A stretch of DNA of 64,000 nucleotides from Parasedimentitalea psychrophila (GTDB lineage Bacteria; Pseudomonadota; Alphaproteobacteria; Rhodobacterales; Rhodobacteraceae): contig NZ_CP127247.1 in assembly GCF_030285785.1 (NCBI RefSeq), positions 2,751,501 to 2,815,500 on the forward strand. The letters run 5' to 3'. Of this stretch, positions 1-7,937 are shown piece after piece; position 1 is the stretch's first letter; every line of letters starts with the position of its first letter. The notes under the pieces were generated by a model, which was given only the letters and a program-made list of their open reading frames with translations, did no database searches and was not told the origin of the DNA. The translations under genes were made by a program, and so were the position numbers.

Positions 1-2
1 GC

Positions 3-965
3 ATTGGCACCTATGGTCAGATTTTCCTGATCGGTATTCTGAACACCTTGCTGGTGTCGTTTATGGCGATCATTTTCAGCACTGTTCTTGGATTTTTTGT
101 CGGCGTTATGCGCCTGTCACACAACTGGCTGGTGGCCAAAGTCGCACTGGCCTATGTCGAGATATTCCGTAATGTTCCGCTGCTGATCCAGATTGTCTTT
201 TGGTATATTGGCGTGTTTAGCCTGCTGCCCGTGGTCAAGAAATCGCTGGATCTCTTGTTTGGCACCGGCAACCTGATCCTGAACAATCGCGGGTTTTATC
301 TGTCAACGCCGATCCCGGGAGATCTGTTCTGGATGACCTCGGTGACCTTTGTTGGCGCTGTCATTGGTGCCGTTCTTTACCGCCGCCGTGCCCGGAAAAT
401 TCAGGACTCCACTGGCCAACAGACCAAAACACTGCTGCCGTCACTGGCGGCAATTATCGGCCTGCCACTGGTGGTCTATTATCTGACCGGACAGCCCTTG
501 GCTTGGGATGTTCCGATGCTGAAGGGGTTCAATTTTGTCGGAGATACCTCGGTGCCGCCGTCGTTCCTGGCCTTGCTGGTTGCCCTTAGCATCTATCATG
601 CCGCCCATATCGCCGAGTCGGTGCGCGCCGGGATTTTATCCGTCAACCGGGGTCAGCAGGATGCCGGGATGGGTATTGGTCTGAAACCGGGCAAGGTGAT
701 GCGTTTGGTAATCATTCCGCAGGCGATGCCCGCGATTGTGCCGCCGCTCATTTCAAACTGGATGAACACGGTGAAAAACTCGTCTTTGGCGATTGCTATC
801 GGCTATCCGGATGTGGTGTCGCTGTTTATGCAAACCGCGCTGAACCAGGCCGGCTATGCGGTTGAAATGGTCGGCATGACGATGGCGTTCTATATGTTGG
901 TCAGCCTGACAATTTCGTTTTTCCTGAACATCTATAATAAACGTGTCCAGTTGGTGGAGCGCTAA
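3..965 (+). CDS. bztB: Amino-acid ABC transporter permease, 5' end cut off by window
   Basis: This is an inner-membrane permease of a polar amino-acid ABC transporter of the Aap/Bzt type (general L-amino acids, or glutamate/glutamine/aspartate/asparagine). The frame is open from base 3, so the true start lies outside the window. Hydrophobic segments fill both ends, and the EAA-like coupling loop is visible near the C-terminus (QQDAGMGIGLKPGKVMRLVI, followed by a Pro-rich helix). The long hydrophobic spacer in the middle is typical of BztB/AapQ compared with short HisM-type permeases. It is followed after two bases by the partner permease and then by the ATPase; the binding-protein gene is expected just upstream, outside the window. 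Choice between aap and bzt naming is uncertain. Confidence 0.9.
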   Translation: MGTYGQIFLIGILNTLLVSFMAIIFSTVLGFFVGVMRLSHNWLVAKVALAYVEIFRNVPLLIQIVFWYIGVFSLLPVVKKSLDLLFGTGNLILNNRGFYLSTPIPGDLFWMTSVTFVGAVIGAVLYRRRARKIQDSTGQQTKTLLPSLAAIIGLPLVVYYLTGQPLAWDVPMLKGFNFVGDTSVPPSFLALLVALSIYHAAHIAESVRAGILSVNRGQQDAGMGIGLKPGKVMRLVIIPQAMPAIVPPLISNWMNTVKNSSLAIAIGYPDVVSLFMQTALNQAGYAVEMVGMTMAFYMLVSLTISFFLNIYNKRVQLVER

Positions 966-967
966 TC

Positions 968-2296
968 ATGGCCATTGTAAACACACAAAGATCTCCCGAC
1001 CGTCCGGCGCCGATTTCAGAAACATCGGTGGTCGGTTGGCTGCAGCGCAATCTGTTCAGTTCGGTGTTCAATACGCTGCTGACCATTTTCATGCTGTTCA
1101 TCATTTATCTGGCCGTCAAAGGCATTCTGGTCTGGGGTCTGTTTGACGCCACCTTTATCGCCGAGAACCGGCGCGAATGTTATGACAAAAGCCTGACAGG
1201 GGCCTGTTGGGCGGGTGTTATCGACTGGCTGGATAACATCTTTTACGGCCGTTATCCGCGCGACCAAATCTGGCGGATAAATGCTGGTGGCCTGCTCCTG
1301 GTGCTGTGGATGCTGCCGATGTGGCTGCCGCGTGTCCGGGGCAAAGTGCTGGTCGGGGCCACGGTGGTGGTGTTCTATCCGTTCCTGGCTGGCTATATGT
1401 TCTCTGGTGGCGAAATGGGCATGCTTACGCAGATCATGGCCAGCGGCGCGATAGTGTCTTTTGCTCTCATCATGGCAAATATGCTGGTTGGGCTGTGCAA
1501 GGACATGGGGCTGAACAGCTTTGTTCTTGAGGTTTTCGGCAAATCCAAAGCGGCGGACAAAACCCAGCGTAATCTGCTGTTGGCACTGGTGGCGGCGCTG
1601 TTTGTGCCGGCCTATCTCTGGCTGTCAACCTGGGCACTTGAAGTGATCTCCTGGACCAAATGGGGCGGCTTGTTCCTGACCCTGGTGATTTCCGGTATCG
1701 GCATCGCTTCGTCGCTTCCGGGTGGGATATTGCTGGCACTGGGGCGGCGCAGTGAACTGCCGGTGGTGCGGGTGCTGTCCACCGGCTTTATCGAAGTGTT
1801 CCGGTCGGTGCCGCTGATCACCGTGTTGTTCATGGCCACCACCATGTTCCCGTTGTTCATGCCCGAAGGCTTTGTTCTGAACAAGCTGACGCAGGTGATC
1901 ATCGCGGTGATCCTGTTCAACGCCTGTTACATGGCTGAAATCGTACGGGCCGGCCTGCAAGCCATCCCCAAGGGACAGTTTGAGGGCGCGCATACCATCG
2001 GTCTTGGCTATTGGGGAACCATGGGGCTGATCATCATGCCTCAGGCGCTGAAACACATGATCCCGAACATTGTTGGCAATCTGATTGGCCTGCTGAAAGA
2101 CACCACGCTGGTGTCGATCATCGGACTGTTCGACCTGCTGGGCATGTTGCGGTCAATCTCCAAGGATGTGCCCTGGCTTGGCCTGCATAAAGAACCGCTG
2201 ATCTTTGGCGCCGTCCTGTTTTTTATCATCTGCTTCTCAATGTCCAAATACAGCCGGCATCTCGAAGTGAAACTGTCCGCTGGCGAAAAGCATTGA
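968..2296 (+). CDS. bztC: Amino-acid ABC transporter permease (second subunit)
   Basis: A 442-residue permease that pairs with the preceding one to form the membrane channel of an Aap/Bzt-type amino-acid importer. The N-terminal half carries several hydrophobic helices and a periplasmic loop with two Cys (around NRRECYDKSLTGACW), as usual for BztC/AapM. The C-terminal half is the conserved permease domain with the coupling loop GAHTIGLGYWGTMGLIIMPQ. It starts two bases after the stop of bztB and ends 16 bases before the ATPase gene, so the three form one operon. The ATG at 968 is the natural start after the upstream stop. Confidence 0.92.
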   Translation: MAIVNTQRSPDRPAPISETSVVGWLQRNLFSSVFNTLLTIFMLFIIYLAVKGILVWGLFDATFIAENRRECYDKSLTGACWAGVIDWLDNIFYGRYPRDQIWRINAGGLLLVLWMLPMWLPRVRGKVLVGATVVVFYPFLAGYMFSGGEMGMLTQIMASGAIVSFALIMANMLVGLCKDMGLNSFVLEVFGKSKAADKTQRNLLLALVAALFVPAYLWLSTWALEVISWTKWGGLFLTLVISGIGIASSLPGGILLALGRRSELPVVRVLSTGFIEVFRSVPLITVLFMATTMFPLFMPEGFVLNKLTQVIIAVILFNACYMAEIVRAGLQAIPKGQFEGAHTIGLGYWGTMGLIIMPQALKHMIPNIVGNLIGLLKDTTLVSIIGLFDLLGMLRSISKDVPWLGLHKEPLIFGAVLFFIICFSMSKYSRHLEVKLSAGEKH

Positions 2297-2312
2297 GTGA
2301 AGGAATAGATTT

Positions 2313-3089
2313 ATGAGCGACACACAAATCAACGGCCAACTGGCGTTTGCTGCCTCCTCCGAGGTGATGATCGACGTCAATAAGATGAACAAATGGTATG
2401 GCAGTTTCCATGTGTTGAAAGACATTGATCTGGTGGTACACAAAGGCGAGCGTTTTGTGATTTGCGGACCTTCGGGGTCGGGGAAATCCACCCTGATCCG
2501 CTGCATCAATGCACTGGAAGACCATCAGGAAGGCGACATCATCGTTGATGGGATCAAGCTGGGCAAAAACTTGAAGAACCTGGATCACATCCGCACCGAA
2601 GTCGGCATGGTGTTCCAGAATTTCAACCTGTTCCCGCATCTCACCATCCTTGAAAACCTGACCCTTGGTCCGATCTGGGTGCGCAAAATGCCCAAAGCCG
2701 AAGCGATTGAAACCGCAATGATGTATCTGGAGCGGGTCAAGATCCCCGAACAGGCCGACAAATACCCCGGTCAAATGTCGGGCGGTCAACAACAGCGGGT
2801 GGCGATTGCCCGCTTCCTTTGCATGAACCCAAAAATCATGCTGTTTGACGAACCAACTTCGGCGCTTGATCCAGAAATGATCAAAGAGGTGCTCGACGTG
2901 ATGGTTGAACTGGCCGAGACCGGCATGACTATGGTTGTGGTCACCCATGAGATGGGCTTTGCCAAAACCATCGCCGATGAGGTGATTTTCATGGACGAGG
3001 GCGACATCGTAGAACGCAACAAGCCAACCGTATTCTTTGATCATCCCGAACACGAACGGACGCAGAAATTCCTCAGCCAAATTCTGTAG
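2313..3089 (+). CDS. bztD: Amino-acid ABC transporter ATP-binding protein
   Basis: This is the cytoplasmic ATPase subunit that powers the Bzt/Aap importer encoded just upstream. All ABC motifs are present in a 258-residue protein: Walker [10 protein letters not shown] near residue 55, Q-loop [10 protein letters not shown], signature [13 protein letters not shown], Walker [14 protein letters not shown] and the switch His in VVTHEMGFA. The start follows the sequence gtgaaggaatag, which offers a ribosome-binding site. Its last 17 bases overlap the 3' end of a converging pseudogene, so little room remains for a terminator between them. Confidence 0.95.
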   Translation: MSDTQINGQLAFAASSEVMIDVNKMNKWYGSFHVLKDIDLVVHKGERFVICGPSGSGKSTLIRCINALEDHQEGDIIVDGIKLGKNLKNLDHIRTEVGMVFQNFNLFPHLTILENLTLGPIWVRKMPKAEAIETAMMYLERVKIPEQADKYPGQMSGGQQQRVAIARFLCMNPKIMLFDEPTSALDPEMIKEVLDVMVELAETGMTMVVVTHEMGFAKTIADEVIFMDEGDIVERNKPTVFFDHPEHERTQKFLSQIL

Positions 3090-3618
3090 GGCTGAGGATC
3101 ATATTCGCCAGTTGTTCGGTATAATACGGCGCCCGCAGATAGCCGTCAGACCCGTGCCCCAGCGAATGGAACAGCTTGCGGTCATCGACCCAACTGACCT
3201 GCGGCAGATGCGAGGCCCAGGTGATTTTGTCGCTCAACGCAGGTTCCAACCCGCGCAATTGGGGCGCAGACAGGCCTTCTACCTGCCAGCCCGCCGCCAT
3301 TCGGGCATCATGGTCGTAGCGCACGGCCTGCTCGGTTTCGGCATGGGCGATACGCAACTGGCCCCGGGTCTGAAAATCCACATCAAGCCCGGAACAGTCC
3401 TCGATCTCTTTCACGAATTGTGGCCAGTCCTGCAGCGATTTCCATTCAACCTGCGCGGTCTCTGACTTGGTCAGCGTCGGCTCCAAATAGCCGGCTGCAG
3501 CCCAGCTGGCCCCCTGGCCAATAGCCGCACGCTCGACCACCGTAACGGCCTGTCCGGCGGACAACAGCCTGAAAGCTAATGAAAGCCCGATGACACCACC
3601 ACCAATATTTATTATCAC
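3073..3618 (-). pseudogene. ThiO/DadA-like FAD-dependent amine oxidase, internally deleted
   Basis: The 181-residue reading frame begins at a GTG (3618) with a dinucleotide-binding motif INIGGGVIGLSLAFRLLSAG and continues like glycine oxidase ThiO or related D-amino-acid oxidases (QGASWAAAGYLEP). After residue ~150 (WVDDRKL) it jumps directly to a C-terminal FAD-binding segment (GHGSDGYLRAPYYTEQLANM). Family members are usually 320-420 residues, so well over 100 residues of the substrate domain are missing without loss of frame. It is therefore very likely an inactive deletion derivative. It converges on bztD and diverges from the PHP gene. A functional mini-protein cannot be excluded. Confidence 0.75.
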
Positions 3619-3712
3619 TCATTCCGCCTTTGGTCATTCGGGGCTTGCATTGATTGTTTCAATTGGCACTATCGATAATGGATAATCAAAAATTATTCGT
3701 CTGGACGATGCA

Positions 3713-4687
3713 ATGCCTACCAGTTTCTTCGCCGCCCCAGGCCGTTTTTTTCGTGGAAACCTCCACGCCCATTCAACAAAATCCGATGGTGCGCTTGAGC
3801 CCGCCGAGGTGTGTCGCCGTTATCAGGCCGAAGGTTATGATTTTATCGCGATGACGGACCATTTTGTTGGATTGTTTGACTACCCGATCACCGACACCAC
3901 CAACTGTCGCAACAAAGATTTCACCACTTTGTTCGGGGCGGAACTCCACACCGGGTCAATGGAAAACGGTAATCTCTGGCATATTGTGGCGGTGGGCTTG
4001 CCGTTGGACTTCACCCCGCCGGATGCGCCGCATTTCAAGGCAATCGAAGGCTCCGAAACCGGTGCGTCGCTGGCCAAACGGGCGCGCGCTGCCGGCGCGT
4101 TTGTCGCAATTGCCCATCCGCATTGGTCGGGGATGACCCTTGGTGATGCCCTATCGATTGACGCCGCCCATGCGGTTGAAGTTTATAACTACGGCTGCAT
4201 TGTGGATAATGATCGCGGCGAGGGGTTTCTGACGCTTGAGCAATTGTTGAATACGGATCGACGCCTCAATCTGATTGCGACCGACGACTCCCACTTCAAT
4301 ACACCGGATCATTTTGGCGGTTGGGTCATGGTCAAGGCCACCGAGAACACTCCTGAGGCGTTACTTGCAGCCCTAAAAGCCGGTGATTTTTATGCCAGCA
4401 CAGGGCCGCAAATTGATGACATTCGTGTTTCTGATGACAGCGTTGAAATTGAATGCAGCGCGGCGACAACCATCATCATGATGGGGCAGGGTTCATCCAT
4501 GGCGACGTTGCATGGGACGTCAATGACAAAGGTCACGCTTTCGCGTGAGCGTTTGAAAGAATCCCCCTGGGTCCGGATTGTGGTTATTGATCGCGCCGGC
4601 AAGCGCGCCTGGTCAAACCCGATTTGGCCCGATTTGGCCCGATTTGGCCCGATTTGGCCCGATTTGGCCCGACTAGAGTTGGGCTGA
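3713..4687 (+). CDS. PHP-domain metal-dependent phosphoesterase
   Basis: The 324-residue product has the PHP metal-binding pattern: HAH at residues 18-20, TDH near 48-50, E77 and H79 in GAELHT, H135/H137 in AHPHW, and D191/D192/H194 in TDDSHF. Such proteins are metal-dependent hydrolases of phosphate or related esters; the substrate here is unknown. The frame ends in five perfect copies of a 10-bp repeat that encode the last ~20 residues (PIWPDLARFGPIWPDLARLE). Because 10 is not a multiple of three, any copy-number change would alter the C-terminus. The family-like end is probably near SNPIW, just before the repeats. It is divergent from the ThiO-like pseudogene. Confidence 0.85.
   Translation: MPTSFFAAPGRFFRGNLHAHSTKSDGALEPAEVCRRYQAEGYDFIAMTDHFVGLFDYPITDTTNCRNKDFTTLFGAELHTGSMENGNLWHIVAVGLPLDFTPPDAPHFKAIEGSETGASLAKRARAAGAFVAIAHPHWSGMTLGDALSIDAAHAVEVYNYGCIVDNDRGEGFLTLEQLLNTDRRLNLIATDDSHFNTPDHFGGWVMVKATENTPEALLAALKAGDFYASTGPQIDDIRVSDDSVEIECSAATTIIMMGQGSSMATLHGTSMTKVTLSRERLKESPWVRIVVIDRAGKRAWSNPIWPDLARFGPIWPDLARLELG
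4621..4670 (+). repeat. 5 x 10-bp perfect tandem repeat inside the PHP gene
   Basis: Five identical copies of GATTTGGCCC lie head to tail at the 3' end of the PHP phosphoesterase gene. The unit length shifts the reading frame with each gain or loss, so slippage would change the C-terminal residues and the stop codon used. Confidence 0.97.
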
Positions 4688-4944
4688 CTATACCGCGCCG
4701 GTTTTCTCAAAGCCCCATTGGGTGTTGCCGCTGTCTCGGTACTACTGGACGCAGGACGCAAGGGTGGGGGGCACGGCTGTAAGCCTGTACAAGCCTGTGG
4801 CGGCCTCTTGCTTTTTGATGTGTTTTGCCGGTAATGGACCGATAGTCGCCGGATTGAACACGTGATGAAACCTGCACTGTGTCACCTTTGGGACAGCGCA
4901 TTTGTTTGCGCCGCCGCCAGAGAGAGAAATTGTCAGGGCAGCCA

Positions 4945-5010
4945 CCCGGACCGTGCGCGATTTGTTACCGGATTGCGGGGCCACGTAAAACATACCCGCT
5001 AAAGAGGTCA
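4945..5010 (+). promoter_or_regulatory. SAM-II-type riboswitch leader of metZ
   Basis: The leader contains the ordered sequence blocks I know from SAM-II aptamers in alphaproteobacteria: GATTTG (4959-4964), CCGGATTGC (4968-4976), GGCCACGTAAAACA (4979-4992) and CCGCTAAAGAGG (4996-5007). CGTG (4952-4955) can pair with CACG (4982-4985) as the first stem, and the purine-rich 3' strand supplies the pseudoknot. SAM-II elements bind S-adenosylmethionine and repress sulfur-amino-acid genes, which fits metZ 75 bases downstream. A weak hairpin (ACCCC 5022-5026 with GGGGT 5046-5050, then a T-run) could be the expression platform as a terminator. The rest of the gap from 4688 shows no gene. Confidence 0.82.
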
Positions 5011-5084
5011 GGATGTGAAGGACCCCCTTTTCGCTTGGCCGGATTGGGGTTTTTTATTGCGCAACAGGCGCAGAAGGACATGTG

Positions 5085-6272
5085 ATGAGCGAGAGCTGGA
5101 ACAAAGCCACCAAAATGGTGCACGGTGGCACCCGCCGCAGTCAGTACAACGAGGTCAGCGAGGCGATCTTCCTGACGCAGGGGTTCGTCTATGAGACGGC
5201 TGAACAGGCCGAAGCGCGGTTCATCGAGTTAGGCCCGGACGAGTTCATTTACGCCCGCTACGGCAATCCGACTGTTGCCATGTTCGAAGACCGTATTGCC
5301 GCCCTGGAAGGCGCCGAAGATGCCTTTGCCACGGCCTCCGGCATGGCGGCGGTCAACGGGGCGCTGTGCGCGCTGCTTAAGGCCGGGGATCACGTGGTGT
5401 CAGCCAGGGCGCTGTTTGGCTCCTGCCTGTATATCCTGGAAAACATTCTGGCCGAGTTTGGCGTTGAGATCACTTTGGTGGATGGCACCGATCTGGACCA
5501 GTGGCGCGCCGCCATGCGCCCTGACACCAAGGCGGTGTTCTTTGAATCCATGTCGAACCCAACACTGGAAGTGATCGACATCGCCGCGGTGGCCGAGATC
5601 GCCCATGGTGTCGGAGCCACCGTGGTGGTCGATAATGTGTTCTCCACCCCGGTGTTCTCCAACGCCATTGCCCAGGGGGCTGATGTGGTGATCTATTCTG
5701 CCACCAAACATATCGACGGTCAGGGTCGCGCCCTTGGGGGAGTGGTGCTGGGCACCAAAGACTTCATCCGTGGCACCCTTGAGCCCTATATGAAACACAC
5801 CGGCGGATCGCTTAGCCCGTTCAACGCCTGGGTGCTGCTCAAGGGGTTGGAAACCATTACACTGCGGGTCAAGGCTCAGGCCGAAAGCGCGCTGAAAATT
5901 GCCGCCGCTTTGGAGGGCCACGTGGCATTGGCCCGCACCATCTATCCGGGGCTGCCGGGACATGCGCAGCACGCTCTGGTGCAACGCCAGTTGGGCGGCA
6001 AAGGCGGCACCGTTTTGTCGCTGGATTTGAAGCAGGGCAAAGAGGCCGCCTTCAGATTCCTCAATGCGCTGACCATCGCGGTGATCTCGAACAATCTTGG
6101 CGACGCCAAATCCATTGCCACCCACCCGGCAACCACCACCCATCAGCGGCTGCCAGAGGCTCAAAAAGAAGACTTGGGCATTACACCGGGACTGGTGCGG
6201 TTCTCGGTCGGGCTTGAGGATGCAGATGATTTGATTGCGGATTTGCTGCAGGCGCTTGAGGTTGCCCAATAA
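5085..6272 (+). CDS. metZ: O-succinylhomoserine sulfhydrylase
   Basis: A 395-residue PLP enzyme of the Cys/Met metabolism family that makes homocysteine from O-succinylhomoserine and sulfide in the cytoplasm. The PLP lysine is K208 in SATKHIDGQGR. Other family signatures are YARYGNPT near 56-63, ASGMAAV near 84-90 and the TLEVIDI strand. The RALGGVVLG and GGSLSPFNAW segments and overall length favour MetZ over cystathionine synthases/lyases. ATG 5085 follows agaaggacatgtg; a GTG one codon upstream is possible. The SAM-II-like leader upstream implies repression by SAM, and a strong terminator follows. Confidence 0.93.
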   Translation: MSESWNKATKMVHGGTRRSQYNEVSEAIFLTQGFVYETAEQAEARFIELGPDEFIYARYGNPTVAMFEDRIAALEGAEDAFATASGMAAVNGALCALLKAGDHVVSARALFGSCLYILENILAEFGVEITLVDGTDLDQWRAAMRPDTKAVFFESMSNPTLEVIDIAAVAEIAHGVGATVVVDNVFSTPVFSNAIAQGADVVIYSATKHIDGQGRALGGVVLGTKDFIRGTLEPYMKHTGGSLSPFNAWVLLKGLETITLRVKAQAESALKIAAALEGHVALARTIYPGLPGHAQHALVQRQLGGKGGTVLSLDLKQGKEAAFRFLNALTIAVISNNLGDAKSIATHPATTTHQRLPEAQKEDLGITPGLVRFSVGLEDADDLIADLLQALEVAQ

Positions 6273-6331
6273 TGACAGCGGCTTCACCTGGTCAAAAATA
6301 TCCTCGGGGGTGAATTGTCCATCAGGACAAG

Positions 6332-6354
6332 AGGGGGCAGACAGCCCCCTTTTT
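6332..6354 (+). terminator. Rho-independent terminator after metZ
   Basis: AGGGGGC (6332-6338) pairs with GCCCCCT (6344-6350) around a five-base loop and is followed by a T-run. It closes the metZ transcript and separates it from folE2. Confidence 0.88.
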
Positions 6355-6494
6355 CCCCGGCAGACCAGATGGGCGGCTGATTTGATGCCGCAGCTGCCGC
6401 AATTGACGCATCTGTTTTGTGTTTTCTTGACTAAAGGGGTACATAACACTCTAGTTGCGCCCCCGCACCTGCCGCCACGAAGGAATATGTGCTG

Positions 6495-7628
6495 ATGAAT
6501 ATCCACTCGGGTGAAACGGACAATACACCAGACCGTGACGCACCGGACCGCGACACACCAGACCGTGACGCCGCCTCTGAGGCCCTTGAGCTGTTGCGAC
6601 GCTGGGCTGCAAGCGCCACCTCCATCGAGATTGCCCAGCTGGATCCGGCAGTGGCACGGTTGCTGCCGGGGCGCGAGATGGGCAACTATCCCGACCTGTG
6701 CCGCCATTACCCTGAGGATTTCAAATCTGACGAGGCGTACCGCGCGACCTTGCCCGACCTGCAGAACGGGCCGGCCAGCCTGATCCGCGGCGCCCGGCAG
6801 CAGATCCAACATGTGGGCATCTCCAATTTCCGGTTGCCGATCCGGTTCCATACCCGCGACGGTAGTGATCTGACGTTGGAAACCTCGATCACCGGGACCG
6901 TGAGCCTGGAGGGCGAGAAAAAGGGCATCAATATGTCCCGGATCATGCGCAGCTTTTATAAGCACGCGGACAGAACATTTAGTTTTGAGGTGATGGCGGC
7001 GGCACTGGATGATTACCTGGTCGACCTCGACAGCCCGGATGCGCGCATCCAGATGCGGTTCTCGTTTCCGGCACGGGTGAGCAGTCTGCGCTCGGGTCTG
7101 TCCGGCTATCAATATTACGATATCACGCTCGAGCTGGTTGATCACGATGGCCTGCGCGAAAAGATTATCCACCTAGATTATGTCTATTCCTCCACCTGCC
7201 CCTGCTCGCTGGAGCTCAGCGAACACGCCCGCTCAACCCGAGGTCAATTGGCGACACCACATTCCCAGCGGTCGGTGGCACGGCTGTCGGTGCAGGTAAA
7301 GCCGGATGGGGACTGTCTTTGGTTTGAGGATCTCATCGACCATTGTCGCCGGGCGGTGCCAACAGAAACGCAGGTGATGGTCAAGCGCGAGGATGAACAG
7401 GCCTTTGCCGAGCTCAACGCCGCCAATCCGATTTTTGTTGAAGATGCTGCGCGACTGTTCTGCGAAGCCCTGCAAAGTGACCCGCGCATTGGCGACTTTC
7501 GAGTGCTGGCCAGCCATCAGGAAAGCCTGCACAGCCATGACGCCGTAAGTGTACTGACCAGCGGCCCCAGTTTTGTGTCCCGCAGTCTTGATCCACAGTT
7601 GTTCTCATCGCTGATCCACCGAGGTTGA
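6495..7628 (+). CDS. folE2: GTP cyclohydrolase I type 2 (FolE2)
   Basis: The metal-flexible GTP cyclohydrolase IB converts GTP to dihydroneopterin triphosphate for folate or queuosine-type pathways. Family marks include QHVGISNFRLPI near residues 105-116, KKGINMSR near 142-149, and the Cys motif STCPCSLELSEH (C235, C237) that carries the active-site Cys. The start is placed at ATG 6495 because AAGGA lies ten bases upstream; GTG 6489 would leave only four. Residues ~12-26 consist of a repeated PDRDA/PDRDT unit from a 15-bp tandem repeat, an unusual acidic N-terminal extension. No Zur-like palindrome was recognised upstream. Confidence 0.93.
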   Translation: MNIHSGETDNTPDRDAPDRDTPDRDAASEALELLRRWAASATSIEIAQLDPAVARLLPGREMGNYPDLCRHYPEDFKSDEAYRATLPDLQNGPASLIRGARQQIQHVGISNFRLPIRFHTRDGSDLTLETSITGTVSLEGEKKGINMSRIMRSFYKHADRTFSFEVMAAALDDYLVDLDSPDARIQMRFSFPARVSSLRSGLSGYQYYDITLELVDHDGLREKIIHLDYVYSSTCPCSLELSEHARSTRGQLATPHSQRSVARLSVQVKPDGDCLWFEDLIDHCRRAVPTETQVMVKREDEQAFAELNAANPIFVEDAARLFCEALQSDPRIGDFRVLASHQESLHSHDAVSVLTSGPSFVSRSLDPQLFSSLIHRG

Positions 7629-7739
7629 ATGTGGTAATGTGGAGGCTCCGGTCACTGATCTGAGCCACTGCGGCTTGTCCATATCCGCAACCCAACAACT
7701 CCCGCCCGTCACCGGTCTCCTTTCGGAAGCCCGTCTCCC

Positions 7740-7780
7740 GTTGGGCGTGGCGCCGCGCTATGCGCGGCGCCACGCCCAAC
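7740..7780. repeat. Perfect 19-bp inverted repeat with 3-nt loop
   Basis: A perfect 19-bp stem (7740-7758 with 7762-7780) closes on the loop TAT in the 309-bp gap between folE2 and trkH. There is no T-run after it, so it is not a standard terminator. Partially complementary flanks (CCCGCCC near 7703 and GGGCGGGA near 7821) could enclose it in a larger fold. The remaining part of the gap shows no gene. Confidence 0.9.
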
Positions 7781-7937
7781 CCGGCAAGGGGATCGGCATA
7801 GGCCGATGACCGATGCAAGGGGCGGGAGGTTTGCGGTGTCCAGGCCTGTGTTTGACTGCACCAATCGGGGGCGAGATCTGTCGGGAACACTCCCTTTGGC
7901 TTGACAGTGGACGGTCCGCAAGCCAAGCCTGCGCGTC

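Noticed and set aside
4621-4670. CRISPR-like array
   Set aside because: The 10-bp units are directly adjacent with no spacers and lie inside a coding frame.
5400-7172. 590-codon open frame on the minus strand
   Set aside because: It lies opposite metZ and folE2, has His/Arg/Gln-rich shadow composition and matches no family; the two plus-strand genes explain the region.
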